Below, one piece after another: positions 48,604 through 57,280 of a stretch of 64,000 nucleotides of DNA. Source of the DNA: Pseudomonas sp. StFLB209 (GTDB lineage Bacteria; Pseudomonadota; Gammaproteobacteria; Pseudomonadales; Pseudomonadaceae). The position numbers and the translations under genes were made by a program. Where the stretch lies: NCBI RefSeq assembly GCF_000829415.1, contig NZ_AP014637.1, positions 2,306,001-2,370,000 of the forward strand, read 5' to 3'. Within the stretch, counting starts at the first letter, position 1; each line of letters opens with the position of its first letter. Below the pieces are notes generated by a model. The model was not told the origin of the DNA, did no database searches, and was given only the letters and a program-made list of their open reading frames with translations.

Positions 48604-50559
48604 ATGCTGAATACTATTCTCCCCATCCTGCTGTTTGCCGCCCTGGGCCTTGCGGTCCTGGGCGCCTTGCGGCGGGTCAAAATGTGGCGTAACGGCCGGG
48701 CCTCGAAAGTCGATCTGATCGGCGGCCTGTTCGCCATGCCCAAACGCTACATGGTCGACTTGCACCATGTGGTCGCCCGCGACAAATACATCGCCAACAC
48801 TCACGTTGCGACTGCCGGTGGTGCGGTGGCCTCGATTGTGCTGGCGATTCTGGTGCATGGTTTCGGCCTGCATAACAAGATTCTCGGTTACGCGCTGCTG
48901 TTGATGACGGCGGTGATGTTTGTCGGTGCGATCTTCGTGTTTCGTCGTCGCCTGAACCCGCCTTCGCGCCTGTCCAAAGGCCCGTGGATGCGCCTGCCCA
49001 AGAGCCTGCTGGCGTTCTCGGCGAGCTTCTTCCTGCTCACCCTGCCGGTGGCAGGCATCCTGCCGGCCGACTTTGGTGGCTGGCTGCTGGCCGGGGTTCT
49101 GGCCCTGGGCGTGCTGTGGGGTGTGAGTGAGCTGTTCTTCGGCATGACCTGGGGCGGGCCGATGAAGCACGCCTTCGCCGGTGCCCTGCACCTGGCCTGG
49201 CACCGCCGCGCCGAACGTTTCGGTGGTGGTCGCTCCACAGGTTTGAAACCGCTGGATCTGGAAGACCCGCAAGTGCCACTGGGCGTCGAAAAGCCCAAAG
49301 ACTTCACCTGGAATCAGCTGCTGGGTTTCGATGCCTGCGTGCAGTGCGGCAAGTGCGAGGCGATGTGCCCTGCATTTGCTGCCGGCCAGCCGCTGAACCC
49401 CAAGAAACTGATCCAGGACATGGTCGTCGGCCTGGCCGGCGGCAGCGATGCCAAATTTGCCGGTAGCCCTTACCCTGGCAAACCGGTCGGTGAGCACAGC
49501 GGTAATCCGCACCAGCCGATCGTCAATGGTCTGGTGGACGCCGAAACGCTGTGGTCGTGCACCACCTGCCGTGCGTGCGTCGAAGAATGCCCGATGATGA
49601 TCGAGCACGTCGACGCCATCGTCGACATGCGTCGTCACCTGACGCTGGAAAAAGGCGCGACCCCGAACAAGGGCGCCGAGGTGCTCGACAACCTGATCGC
49701 GACCGATAACCCGGGTGGTTTCAACCCTGGTGGTCGTCTGAACTGGGCGGCGGACCTCAACCTCAACCTGCTCAGCGACAAGAAGTCGGCCGATGTGCTG
49801 TTCTGGGTCGGTGACGGTGCCTTCGACATGCGTAACCAGCGCACCCTGCGGGCCTTCGTCAAGGTCCTCAAGGCTGCTGGCGTGGACTTCGCGGTGCTGG
49901 GTCTGGAAGAGCGTGACAGCGGTGACGTGGCCCGTCGTCTGGGGGATGAGGCAACGTTCCAGAGCTTGGCTAAACGCAATATCCAGACCCTGTCGCGCTA
50001 CAAGTTTGCCCGTATCGTGACCTGCGACCCGCACAGCTTCCATGTGTTGAAAAACGAATACGGCGCCTTTGGTGGCGAGTATCAGGTCCAGCATCACAGC
50101 ACCTTCATTGCCGAACTGGTCCAGGCCGGCGCGCTGAACCTCGACCAGCACAAAGGTGGCAGCGTGACGTATCACGACCCTTGCTACCTGGGCCGCTACA
50201 ACGGCGAGTACCAGGCACCGCGTGATGTACTGCGGGCGCTGGGCATCGAGGTCAAGGAAATGGAACGCTCGGGCTTCCGTTCACGTTGCTGCGGCGGTGG
50301 CGGCGGTGCGCCGATCACTGACATCCCGGGCAAGCAGCGGATTCCTGACATGCGCATGCAAGACATCCGCGAGACGGGCGCTGAAGTGGTGGCGGTGGGC
50401 TGCCCACAATGTACCGCGATGCTCGAAGGCGTGGTCGAGCCACGGCCGTTGATCAAGGACATTGCCGAGCTGGTGGCTGACGCGCTGCTCGAAAACGACG
50501 CTGCTGCCCCGGCCCGCCAGGCAGCCCCGGCCAAACGTGAACCTGCGGAGGTGCACTGA
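48604..50559 (+). CDS. dgcB: dimethylglycine demethylase electron-transfer subunit DgcB
   Basis: A 651-residue membrane iron-sulfur protein. N-terminal helices occupy about 1-220 (TILPILLFAALGLAVLGAL and more). Two ferredoxin motifs follow: CVQCGKCEAMCP and CTTCRACVEECP. C-terminal CCG (heterodisulfide-reductase-type) blocks are HDPCYLGRYN, SRCCGGGGGAP and VGCPQCTAML. It likely carries electrons from DgcA toward the quinone pool or the ETF next door. Start MLNTILPILL has AGGAGCC 5-8 nt upstream. Confidence 0.92.
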   Translation: MLNTILPILLFAALGLAVLGALRRVKMWRNGRASKVDLIGGLFAMPKRYMVDLHHVVARDKYIANTHVATAGGAVASIVLAILVHGFGLHNKILGYALLLMTAVMFVGAIFVFRRRLNPPSRLSKGPWMRLPKSLLAFSASFFLLTLPVAGILPADFGGWLLAGVLALGVLWGVSELFFGMTWGGPMKHAFAGALHLAWHRRAERFGGGRSTGLKPLDLEDPQVPLGVEKPKDFTWNQLLGFDACVQCGKCEAMCPAFAAGQPLNPKKLIQDMVVGLAGGSDAKFAGSPYPGKPVGEHSGNPHQPIVNGLVDAETLWSCTTCRACVEECPMMIEHVDAIVDMRRHLTLEKGATPNKGAEVLDNLIATDNPGGFNPGGRLNWAADLNLNLLSDKKSADVLFWVGDGAFDMRNQRTLRAFVKVLKAAGVDFAVLGLEERDSGDVARRLGDEATFQSLAKRNIQTLSRYKFARIVTCDPHSFHVLKNEYGAFGGEYQVQHHSTFIAELVQAGALNLDQHKGGSVTYHDPCYLGRYNGEYQAPRDVLRALGIEVKEMERSGFRSRCCGGGGGAPITDIPGKQRIPDMRMQDIRETGAEVVAVGCPQCTAMLEGVVEPRPLIKDIAELVADALLENDAAAPARQAAPAKREPAEVH

Positions 50560-51779
50560 TGAGCGACATTATCCGCCGCGACCCGCGCGCCGAGTGGATC
50601 GCCCGTAACCGCCTGCACCCGCTGCACGCGGCCATGCAGCCGGTCCAGGATCGCTGGATGGGCCCCAACGGGCTGATCCGCAAGAACGTGCACGGCATCG
50701 GTTTCATCGGCCCCAACGGCATTAAACGGATTGACCGCACCGGTGCCCAGCAGGGCGGTTCGGCCAAGCGCAGCGCTGCCGTTGAAGTCCAACTGCCGTT
50801 GCATGTCGTTGCCGCGCCAGCGTTCTACATCACCGTGGTGCCGGACATGGTCGGTGGCCGCCTGAGCAGCCACGACCGTGACCTGCTGGGGCTGGCTCGC
50901 CAGTTGGCCGGTCAGGACGGTGCGGTACTGGCCGTGGTGTTTGGTGAGCACAAGGAAAGCGCATTCGACACCGCTGGCGTGGACCGCCTGCTGGTCATTG
51001 ACGGCGACGCTTTTGCAGGGTACTCGCCAGAGCAACGGGTCCAGGGCCTGCGGGCTGTGGATAACCAGTTCGACCCACGTCACTGGCTGCTGCCTGACAG
51101 CCGCACCGGTGGTGGTGAACTGGGCCGGCGCTTTGCTGCAAGCCTGGGCGAGCGCCCGGCCACGCGGGTCTGGCAGATCAAGGACGGGCAGTGCAGCGGG
51201 CGCGCCGGTGCTGGCCGCGAAGATCTGGTGCGGCCACTGGCGCGGCTGATTCTGGCTGCCGCCGAATGTGCCGACCCGGTCAGCGAAACCCGTCACGAAG
51301 CGACCCCGGTGCAGTTGTCCACAGAGGTGGTACGCAGCCTGGCACGTATCGAAGACCTGGGTTCGGTGGCGGTCGACCCCGGCGCCATTCCGATGGCCGA
51401 GTCGGAGTTCATCTTCTCCGGCGGCAACGGGGTACAGGACTGGGAGCTGTTCCACAAAACTGCCGCTGTGCTGGGCGCCACCGAAGGCGCGTCGCGGGTG
51501 GCTGTGGATAACGGCTTCATGGCCCGCGACCGTCAGGTCGGGGCGACCGGTACCTGGGTCACGGCACGGGTCTACGTGGCGGTGGGTATCTCCGGAGCGA
51601 TCCAGCATTTGCAGGGTATTGGCGCTTGCGACAAGGTCGTGGCGATCAACATGGACCCTGGCTGCGACATGATCAAGCGTGCCGACCTGTCGGTGATTGG
51701 TGACAGCACCGAAGTGTTCAAAGCCCTCATCGAGGCCGTCGAAGCCTGGCGCAACGGAGGTAAACGCGATGCAGCCTAA
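50559..51779 (+). CDS. electron transfer flavoprotein alpha subunit (dgc-associated)
   Basis: A 406-residue ETF alpha-type protein, longer than the housekeeping EtfA (about 310) due to an N-terminal extension. The FAD-binding C-terminal domain shows ESEFIFSGGNGVQDWELF, GASRVAVDNGFM, GATGTWVTARVYVAVGISG and INMDPGCDMIKRAD. It starts on the A of the dgcB stop (TGATG), so translation is coupled. It is the presumed acceptor for electrons from DgcAB. Confidence 0.88.
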   Translation: MSDIIRRDPRAEWIARNRLHPLHAAMQPVQDRWMGPNGLIRKNVHGIGFIGPNGIKRIDRTGAQQGGSAKRSAAVEVQLPLHVVAAPAFYITVVPDMVGGRLSSHDRDLLGLARQLAGQDGAVLAVVFGEHKESAFDTAGVDRLLVIDGDAFAGYSPEQRVQGLRAVDNQFDPRHWLLPDSRTGGGELGRRFAASLGERPATRVWQIKDGQCSGRAGAGREDLVRPLARLILAAAECADPVSETRHEATPVQLSTEVVRSLARIEDLGSVAVDPGAIPMAESEFIFSGGNGVQDWELFHKTAAVLGATEGASRVAVDNGFMARDRQVGATGTWVTARVYVAVGISGAIQHLQGIGACDKVVAINMDPGCDMIKRADLSVIGDSTEVFKALIEAVEAWRNGGKRDAA

Positions 51780-52563
51780 GCCTGTGAATAACCCGGCGCT
51801 ACAGGTGCTGAGCCTGGTCTCGGTGGGCTCTCACCCGACTTCCGGGCGCGCCCGGCGTGCCGAGCAGGACGCCCGGGCAGTCGAGCTGGGCCTCAAGCTG
51901 GTTGGGGATAACTTGCAGTTGCTGCACGCCGGTAATCCTGAAGAACCTGCGCTGCGTGCCTATCTGGGTATGGGCCTGGATGAAATACAGATTCTTGAAC
52001 AACCGGCCGGCGCCGATGCGCTGCCGGCGCTGAGCGAGTACATCCGCGACTGCAATGTCCAGATCGTGCTGACCGGCACGCAGGCCGAAACCGGCGAAGG
52101 GTCGGGCATGCTGCCGTTCCTGTTGGCCGAACGGCTGGGCTGGCCGCTGGTGGTGGGCCTGGCTGAGGTCGAGTCGCTGGATAACGGCGTGGCCATCGTC
52201 CTGCAAGCCCTGCCACGCGGCCAGCGGCGGCGCCTGAAAGTGCGCCTGCCGTTTCTCGCCACTGTGGATAGCGCAGGCCCTACGCCACGCCAGACGGCTT
52301 TCGGACCGGCCCGACGCGGTGTGCTGGGTGTCGATCAGGTCGAGGTGGTCAGTGATGAGGTGCTCGGCAGCGACAGCCTGCAACCGGCCAAGCCGCGACC
52401 CAAGCGCTTGAAGGTCATCAAGGCCAAAAGCGGCGCTGACCGTATGAAAGCGGCGACCGCCAAGGCCAGCGGTGGCGGCGGTAAAGTACTCAAAGGCGTC
52501 AGCGCCCAGGAAGGCGCCGAGGCGATTCTCAAGCTTCTGGTGGAGGAGGGGGTGCTGCGTTAA
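51769..52563 (+). CDS. electron transfer flavoprotein beta subunit (dgc-associated)
   Basis: A 264-residue ETF beta-type protein: LSLVSVGSHPTSGRARRAEQ at the start, ILTGTQAETGEGSGMLPFLLAERLGWPLV in the AMP/FAD domain, and the recognition-loop segment LPFLATVDSAGP. Its start lies 11 nt inside the alpha gene with GGAGG 5-8 nt upstream. It ends the dgc operon, with no clear terminator before the repeat-rich gap. Confidence 0.88.
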   Translation: MQPKPVNNPALQVLSLVSVGSHPTSGRARRAEQDARAVELGLKLVGDNLQLLHAGNPEEPALRAYLGMGLDEIQILEQPAGADALPALSEYIRDCNVQIVLTGTQAETGEGSGMLPFLLAERLGWPLVVGLAEVESLDNGVAIVLQALPRGQRRRLKVRLPFLATVDSAGPTPRQTAFGPARRGVLGVDQVEVVSDEVLGSDSLQPAKPRPKRLKVIKAKSGADRMKAATAKASGGGGKVLKGVSAQEGAEAILKLLVEEGVLR

Positions 52564-53454
52564 GCCCCGTTTTATCCACCGCACAGGTTGTCCTCTTTCG
52601 CGGCTAAAGCTGTTCTTGCACAGGACCGGAGATCCAGGTGCAAGGAGGGTTTTAGCCGCGAATCTTTTTATCCCCAGGCAGTATAAATATCCTGACCTGA
52701 GCGGCCCTGTAGGAGCAGCTTTAGCTGCGACCACATTCCAGCTGCGAAGACCGCATTCCGGGCGCTGCCCCCCGCTTACGCACAATCTCTGTGCGCGGGA
52801 CTGTGAATAAGTTGTTCGCTACTGCCTGAGATGCCCGGTTTTAAAGGTGTGTAGAGTTTTGTTCGATTTTTGAACAGTGGAGGCTTTGATTCTTCAGATG
52901 TCCCAGTGTGGATAAAACCCAAGGAGAGGCCAGCTTGCCTACAGTTGCCCACAATCTCTGTTAGCGCCTCTGTGGACAAGTTGTTTGCTCAACCTTGAAG
53001 GCCATGTAAATAAAGGGTTGCGGGCAGTTGTTCAGTAAATGATCAGGTGCTTTGGGGCAGGCTTGCGAAATACTGCCACCCCATGGATAGCGGGTGCCGG
53101 TGGGTTTTCCACAGCTGAGGCATATCAAAACCGATAGTTGCCCCCAAAGTCTGTTGGTCTCTCTGTGGATAAGATGTTCGAGAACCTTCAGGTGCCTTAT
53201 GTGGCGGGCCTTGTGGCAAGTAGATCAAAAAATGATCACTTCGTTTCGGGAGCCTGCCCAATGGCTAAGCTACGGATTTCTGTCTGGTTTTGCCGCTCGA
53301 TCTCAGGCTTGTCCACTTTTACTGTGGGTTGTGCTGTGGATAAGTTGTTTGTGGATAGTCAGGGCTGCCGTAGCCACGGGCTGCAGTAGAGGTTGGTCAT
53401 TTTTTGAGCATGCGTGCCAAGCTTGCAATGGGGTGACGTTCTATCCACAACCCG
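52564..53454. other. 890-bp non-coding region with degenerate repeats and DnaA boxes
   Basis: No coding frame is convincing. It starts with REP fragments (52594-52622; GTAGGAGCAGCTTTAGC at 52709-52725). From 52780 it carries four degenerate units, each ending CTGTGGATAAGTTGTT or similar: 52781-52820, 52943-52989, 53137-53183 and about 53300-53352. Exact DnaA boxes (TTATNCACA) lie at 52802-52810, 52907-52915, 53164-53172 and 53335-53343; near matches lie at 52572, 52668, 52971, 53105, 53350 and 53441. Confidence 0.7.
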
Positions 53455-53491
53455 CAAAAAAGCCCGCCTCCGGTTACAGAGGCGGGCTTGT
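53455..53491 (-). terminator. rho-independent terminator of gbcA
   Basis: Stem AGCCCGCCTC (53461-53470) with GAGGCGGGCT (53480-53489), then a T-run on the minus strand (complement of 53456-53461). Confidence 0.88.
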
Positions 53492-53506
53492 CAGGCCAGG
53501 CGCTGG

Positions 53507-54805
53507 TCAGTTGCTCTGGATCTTCACTTCTTTCAGGTAAGGCGCAGGCTCGGCACCCAGGTTGGCCAGCATGCGGGCGCTGTACCAGTCGATGAAGTTG
53601 ACCACGCCGAACTCGTAGGTTTTGGAGTACGGGCCTGGCTGGTAGGCGATAGAGTTGATGCCGCGCTGGTTCTCTTCGGCCAGGCGACGGTCCTGGTCGT
53701 TGGTGGCGTCCCAGACTTCGCGCAGGCGTGCCACGTCGTAGTCGACACCTTCCACAGCGTCCTTGTGCACCAGCCACTTGGTGGTGACCATGGTTTCCTG
53801 AGCGCTGATCGGCCACACGGTGAAGACGATGATGTGATCGCCCATGCAGTGGTTCCACGAGTGCGGCAGGTGCAGGATGCGCATCGAGCCCAGGTCAGGG
53901 TTCTGGATGCGGCCCATCAGCTTCTTGCTGCCTTGCTTGCCGTCCATGGTCATGGACACGGTGCCCTTGAGCAGCGGCATGCGCACGATACGGTTACGCA
54001 GGCCGAAACCGGCGTGCAGGTAAGGGATCTTCTCGGCTTCCCACTTGGCAGCGGACTCTGCCACGTGGTCCTTGAATTCCTGGCTGGCGCGCGGGTCGTT
54101 GGTGTCATCCCATTCCAGCAGGGTGTTGAGCAGTTCAGGGTGCGAGCCGCTGCAGTGGTAGCACTCGCGGTTATTTTCCAGAACCAGCTTCCAGTTGGCT
54201 TTTTCCATCAAGGTGGTCTGCACCGCCACCTTGGTGTTTTCCATGTCGTACGGTTCCATGTAGTGGTGCAGTGTGGCCAGGAACTCGTCGATGGCTGGCG
54301 GGTTTTCTGCCAGGCTGATGAAGATGTAGCCGCCGGCGGTTTTGACCTTGATCGGCTTGAGGCTGAATTTCTTCATGTCGAAGTCATCGCCCATCTCGCT
54401 GCCAGCGTACAGCAGGCGACCGTCCAGCTCGTAGGTCCACTGGTGGTAAGGGCAGACCAGCTTGGCGACCTTGCCTTTTTCACCGGTGCACAGGCGCGAG
54501 CCACGGTGACGGCAGACGTTGAAGAACGCATTGATGGTGTCGTCAGGACCGCGCACGACCAGCACCGGGTTTTTACCGACCTGCAGGGTCAGGTAGTTGC
54601 CCTTTTTCGGAATCTCGCAGGTCATGCCGGCGATCAGCCATTCCTTCTGGAAGATCTCCTGCATGTCGATTTCGAACAGGCGCTCATCGTTGTAGAACGG
54701 TTGCGGCAGAGAATAGGTGCGTTCGCGGGTCTGCAGCATCTCGGCAGTTGCCTTGCGTGCGGCTTCAAGCGGGTCGCCTAGGCTCAGGTTTGCAGTGACG
54801 TCCAT
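53507..54805 (-). CDS. gbcA: glycine betaine monooxygenase, Rieske oxygenase subunit GbcA
   Basis: A 432-residue ring-hydroxylating-type oxygenase alpha subunit. The Rieske 2Fe-2S ligands are Cys98/His100 (VCRHRGSRL) and Cys118/His121 (VCPYHQW). The mononuclear iron site is in NNRECYHCSGSHPEL. GbcA with GbcB demethylates glycine betaine to dimethylglycine and formaldehyde. I start at MDVTANLSLGDP with GAGGAA 8 nt upstream; an ATG five codons earlier also has a GAGG and cannot be excluded. Divergent from gbcB. Confidence 0.95.
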   Translation of the reverse strand: MDVTANLSLGDPLEAARKATAEMLQTRERTYSLPQPFYNDERLFEIDMQEIFQKEWLIAGMTCEIPKKGNYLTLQVGKNPVLVVRGPDDTINAFFNVCRHRGSRLCTGEKGKVAKLVCPYHQWTYELDGRLLYAGSEMGDDFDMKKFSLKPIKVKTAGGYIFISLAENPPAIDEFLATLHHYMEPYDMENTKVAVQTTLMEKANWKLVLENNRECYHCSGSHPELLNTLLEWDDTNDPRASQEFKDHVAESAAKWEAEKIPYLHAGFGLRNRIVRMPLLKGTVSMTMDGKQGSKKLMGRIQNPDLGSMRILHLPHSWNHCMGDHIIVFTVWPISAQETMVTTKWLVHKDAVEGVDYDVARLREVWDATNDQDRRLAEENQRGINSIAYQPGPYSKTYEFGVVNFIDWYSARMLANLGAEPAPYLKEVKIQSN

Positions 54806-55139
54806 CGTGTGGTTCCTCATGACCGCCTCGGGCGGCCGCGAAAATAATGTGGCTAATACGGTTCTTGTTGGCACGCAGGGCGGGTTTTTCAGGCGCCCGT
54901 TTTGGTTCGTTTTGGCTTACGAGCATCGCGTAACGATTTAGCGGCGAGTGTGGAGATACACGAGGCTTGATCCTTATCCATGCACGACATGGCCGAATCC
55001 GTTCCCGACTGGCAACCCCATGCCCTATGGGGCTGGTCGCGGTAAGTACGTCAATGTCGCTGATAGGTAAATGGCCGGACGGGGGCTTGCGCAGAATCCG
55101 TTCCATAAGAAGGCCGACAGTCGGCCGTGGAGATCGAGC
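54806..55139. promoter_or_regulatory. gbcA-gbcB divergent promoter region
   Basis: 334 bp without a gene. It should hold both promoters and the site of the AraC-type activator GbdR. TGTCGC-N8-AA, an arrangement typical of this AraC subfamily, is seen at 55055-55070, 70 bp before gbcB. No strong -35/-10 pairs stand out, as expected for activator-dependent promoters. Confidence 0.45.
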
Positions 55140-56240
55140 ATGTCCCAAAACTTCCTTAACCCGGTCAACACCCAGACATGGGCCAACGGTCGTCACCTTG
55201 TGCGCGTCGTCAAGGTCATTCAGGAAACCTGGGATGTCCGTACGTTCTGCTTCATGGCCGACCAGCCGATCATGTTCTTTTTCAAGCCGGGACAGTTCGT
55301 CACGCTTGAGCTGGAGATCGAAGGCCAGCCGGTGATGCGCTCGTACACCATCTCCAGTGCCCCCTCAGTGCCTTACAGCTTCTCGATTACCGTCAAGCGC
55401 GTGCCTGGCGGCAAGGTCTCCAACTTTCTGCATGACACACTGCACGAAGGTCAGGAACTGGCGGTGCATGGCCCGGTCGGGCTGTTCAACGCCATCGATT
55501 TCCCTAACCCCAAGATTCTTTACCTCAGCGGCGGTGTAGGGATCACCCCGGTCATGTCCATGGCGCGCTGGTACTACGACACCAACGCCAACGTCGACAT
55601 GGTGTTCGTGCACAGCGCCCGCTCGCCGAAAGACATTATCTATCATCGTGAGCTGGAACACATGGCGGCGCGGATCGAGAACTTCGACCTGCACCTGATC
55701 TGTGAAAAATATGGCCTGGGCGAGCCATGGGCCGGCTATCGCGGCTACCTGAACATCAAAATGCTGGAAATGATGGCGCCGGACTTCCGCGACCGCGAGG
55801 TGTTCTGCTGCGGCCCGACGCCTTACATGAGTGCGGTCAAGCGCATGCTGCAGGACAATGGCTTCAACATGGCCCAGTACCATGAAGAGTCGTTTGGTGC
55901 GACGCCGCCCGAAGCCAAGGCTGACGCGGTCGAAAACGCCGAGCATGCGGCTGAAGCGGCTGATGTGGACACCGCTGACCTGCATCAGGTGGAGTTCACC
56001 GACACCGGCAAGAGCATCCGCATTGCCCCGGGCGAAACCGTACACGCGGCGGCTTCCAAGCTGGGTCTGATGATCCCCAAAGCCTGCGGTATGGGCATCT
56101 GCGGAACCTGCAAGGTCATGAAGCTGAGCGGCGAAGTGGAGATGGAGCACAACGGCGGCATCACCGAAGACGACGAGGCCGAAGGTTACATCCTGTCGTG
56201 CTGCAGCATTCCGAAAACCGACGTGCGCATCGAATACTGA
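55140..56240 (+). CDS. gbcB: glycine betaine monooxygenase reductase subunit GbcB
   Basis: A 366-residue three-domain reductase. FAD domain with RSYTISSAPSVP near residue 70, NAD domain with LSGGVGITPVMSMA and CCGPTPYMSAVKRML, and a C-terminal plant-type 2Fe-2S ferredoxin domain with CGMGICGTCKV and a last cysteine in LSCCSIP. It passes electrons from NAD(P)H to GbcA. GGAG is 7-9 nt before the ATG; a longer frame of 23 codons upstream is not conserved. Confidence 0.94.
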   Translation: MSQNFLNPVNTQTWANGRHLVRVVKVIQETWDVRTFCFMADQPIMFFFKPGQFVTLELEIEGQPVMRSYTISSAPSVPYSFSITVKRVPGGKVSNFLHDTLHEGQELAVHGPVGLFNAIDFPNPKILYLSGGVGITPVMSMARWYYDTNANVDMVFVHSARSPKDIIYHRELEHMAARIENFDLHLICEKYGLGEPWAGYRGYLNIKMLEMMAPDFRDREVFCCGPTPYMSAVKRMLQDNGFNMAQYHEESFGATPPEAKADAVENAEHAAEAADVDTADLHQVEFTDTGKSIRIAPGETVHAAASKLGLMIPKACGMGICGTCKVMKLSGEVEMEHNGGITEDDEAEGYILSCCSIPKTDVRIEY

Positions 56241-56263
56241 TTGCGCCTTGCGCGCAGGCCGAC

Positions 56264-56322
56264 GTAGGAGCGGCTTCAGCCGCGAAAGCCGCGATGCTCT
56301 TCGCGGCTAAAGCCGCTCCTAC
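56264..56322. repeat. REP pair (type B) after gbcB
   Basis: GTAGGAGCGGCTTCAGCCGC, short spacer, then inverted AAAGCCGCTCCTAC. Possible mRNA 3' end stabiliser. Confidence 0.8.
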
Positions 56323-56358
56323 GGGGTAATGCCGATCAGTTAAGGGCAACGCGGTCTG

Positions 56359-56478
56359 GTGGGAGTGGCCGGTCGGCGCTCCGGGCAGCCGACGAATGCT
56401 GCGGTACATTCACAGCAGATGTGCCGGTTTTACTGGCCCTTTCGGGGTGGTCCGGCATCCCGGCTAGCCCCCTCCCAC
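56359..56478. repeat. REP pair (type C, GTGGGAG), copy 2
   Basis: GTGGGAGTGGCC on the left, CCCCCTCCCAC on the right. The right 60 bp is the same inner segment as in copy 1 (43410-43470). Confidence 0.78.
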
Positions 56479-56491
56479 CCGGCAGCACAAC

Positions 56492-57229
56492 TCAGGCCAA
56501 GCCACCATTGGCGCGCAATACCTGCCCATTGACCCATCCCGAGTCCGGCCCGGCCAGAAAGGCCACCACACTGGCGATATCCTCTGGCTGGCCGAGCCGT
56601 TGCAGCGGCGGCAGGCTGGCGAAATGCTGAATCTGTTCCTCTGTCTTGCCGGCTAGAAACAGCTCGGTAGCCACCGGGCCGGGAGCGACGCTGTTGACCG
56701 TAATGTTGCGTCCGCGCAGCTCCTTGGCAAACACTGGCGTCATGGCTTCCACGGCAGCCTTGCTGGCGTTGTAGATGGCGTAACCCGGCAGGTTCAGGGC
56801 CAGGGCGGTGGTCGAAAAATTGATGATCCGTCCACCGTCGTTCAGGCGCTTGCTGGCTTCACGCAGGGTGTTGAACACGCCACGGGTATTGATGGCGAAG
56901 GTCTGTTCAAACAGTTCGTCACTGGTTTCGGCCAGCGCCATCGTCTTGAGGATACCGGCATTGTTGATCAGCACATCGACGTTGCCCAAATGGTGTTCAG
57001 TGGCGTCGAACAACCGCCGCACATCGCTGACGCTGGACACATCGGCCTTGATCGCGATGGCGTCACGGCCTTCGCCGATCAGTTGTTCCACCAGGGTATC
57101 GGCTTCATCGGCGCTGCTGGCGTAGTTGATCACCACGGCAAAGCCATCGGCCGCCAGGCGCCGGGCGATTTCGGCGCCGATGCCGCGTGATGCACCGGTG
57201 ATGATCGCGACTTTTCGAGAGCGGGTCAT
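56492..57229 (-). CDS. short-chain dehydrogenase/reductase
   Basis: A 245-residue classical SDR. Cofactor loop TGASRGIGAEIARRL, NNAG, catalytic Ser in INFSTTALAL and the YNASK pair, with the VAPGPVATELF block after it. The N-terminal Ala-Ser-Ser loop (NYASSADEAD) favours NADP or NAD without a strong acid, so the cofactor is open. Substrate unknown (3-oxoacyl reductase-like). Start MTRSRKVAIITGA has GGAGA 9 nt upstream. It lies 51 bp after the LacI-type gene and may be in its transcript. Confidence 0.88.
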   Translation of the reverse strand: MTRSRKVAIITGASRGIGAEIARRLAADGFAVVINYASSADEADTLVEQLIGEGRDAIAIKADVSSVSDVRRLFDATEHHLGNVDVLINNAGILKTMALAETSDELFEQTFAINTRGVFNTLREASKRLNDGGRIINFSTTALALNLPGYAIYNASKAAVEAMTPVFAKELRGRNITVNSVAPGPVATELFLAGKTEEQIQHFASLPPLQRLGQPEDIASVVAFLAGPDSGWVNGQVLRANGGLA

Positions 57230-57280
57230 GGGGCAGGTCTCCTTTGGCGAACTAAGAAACATCAACCCATCTTAGGCGGT

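Noticed and set aside
53043..53261. 72-codon minus-strand frame in the DnaA-box region
   Set aside because: Random-looking composition; spans two degenerate repeat units; no SD.
52780..53450. Chromosomal origin of replication (oriC) itself
   Set aside because: The DnaA-box density is suggestive, but the dnaA, dnaN, rpmH or gidA genes that flank Pseudomonas oriC are absent, and no AT-rich 13-mer unwinding block is obvious.
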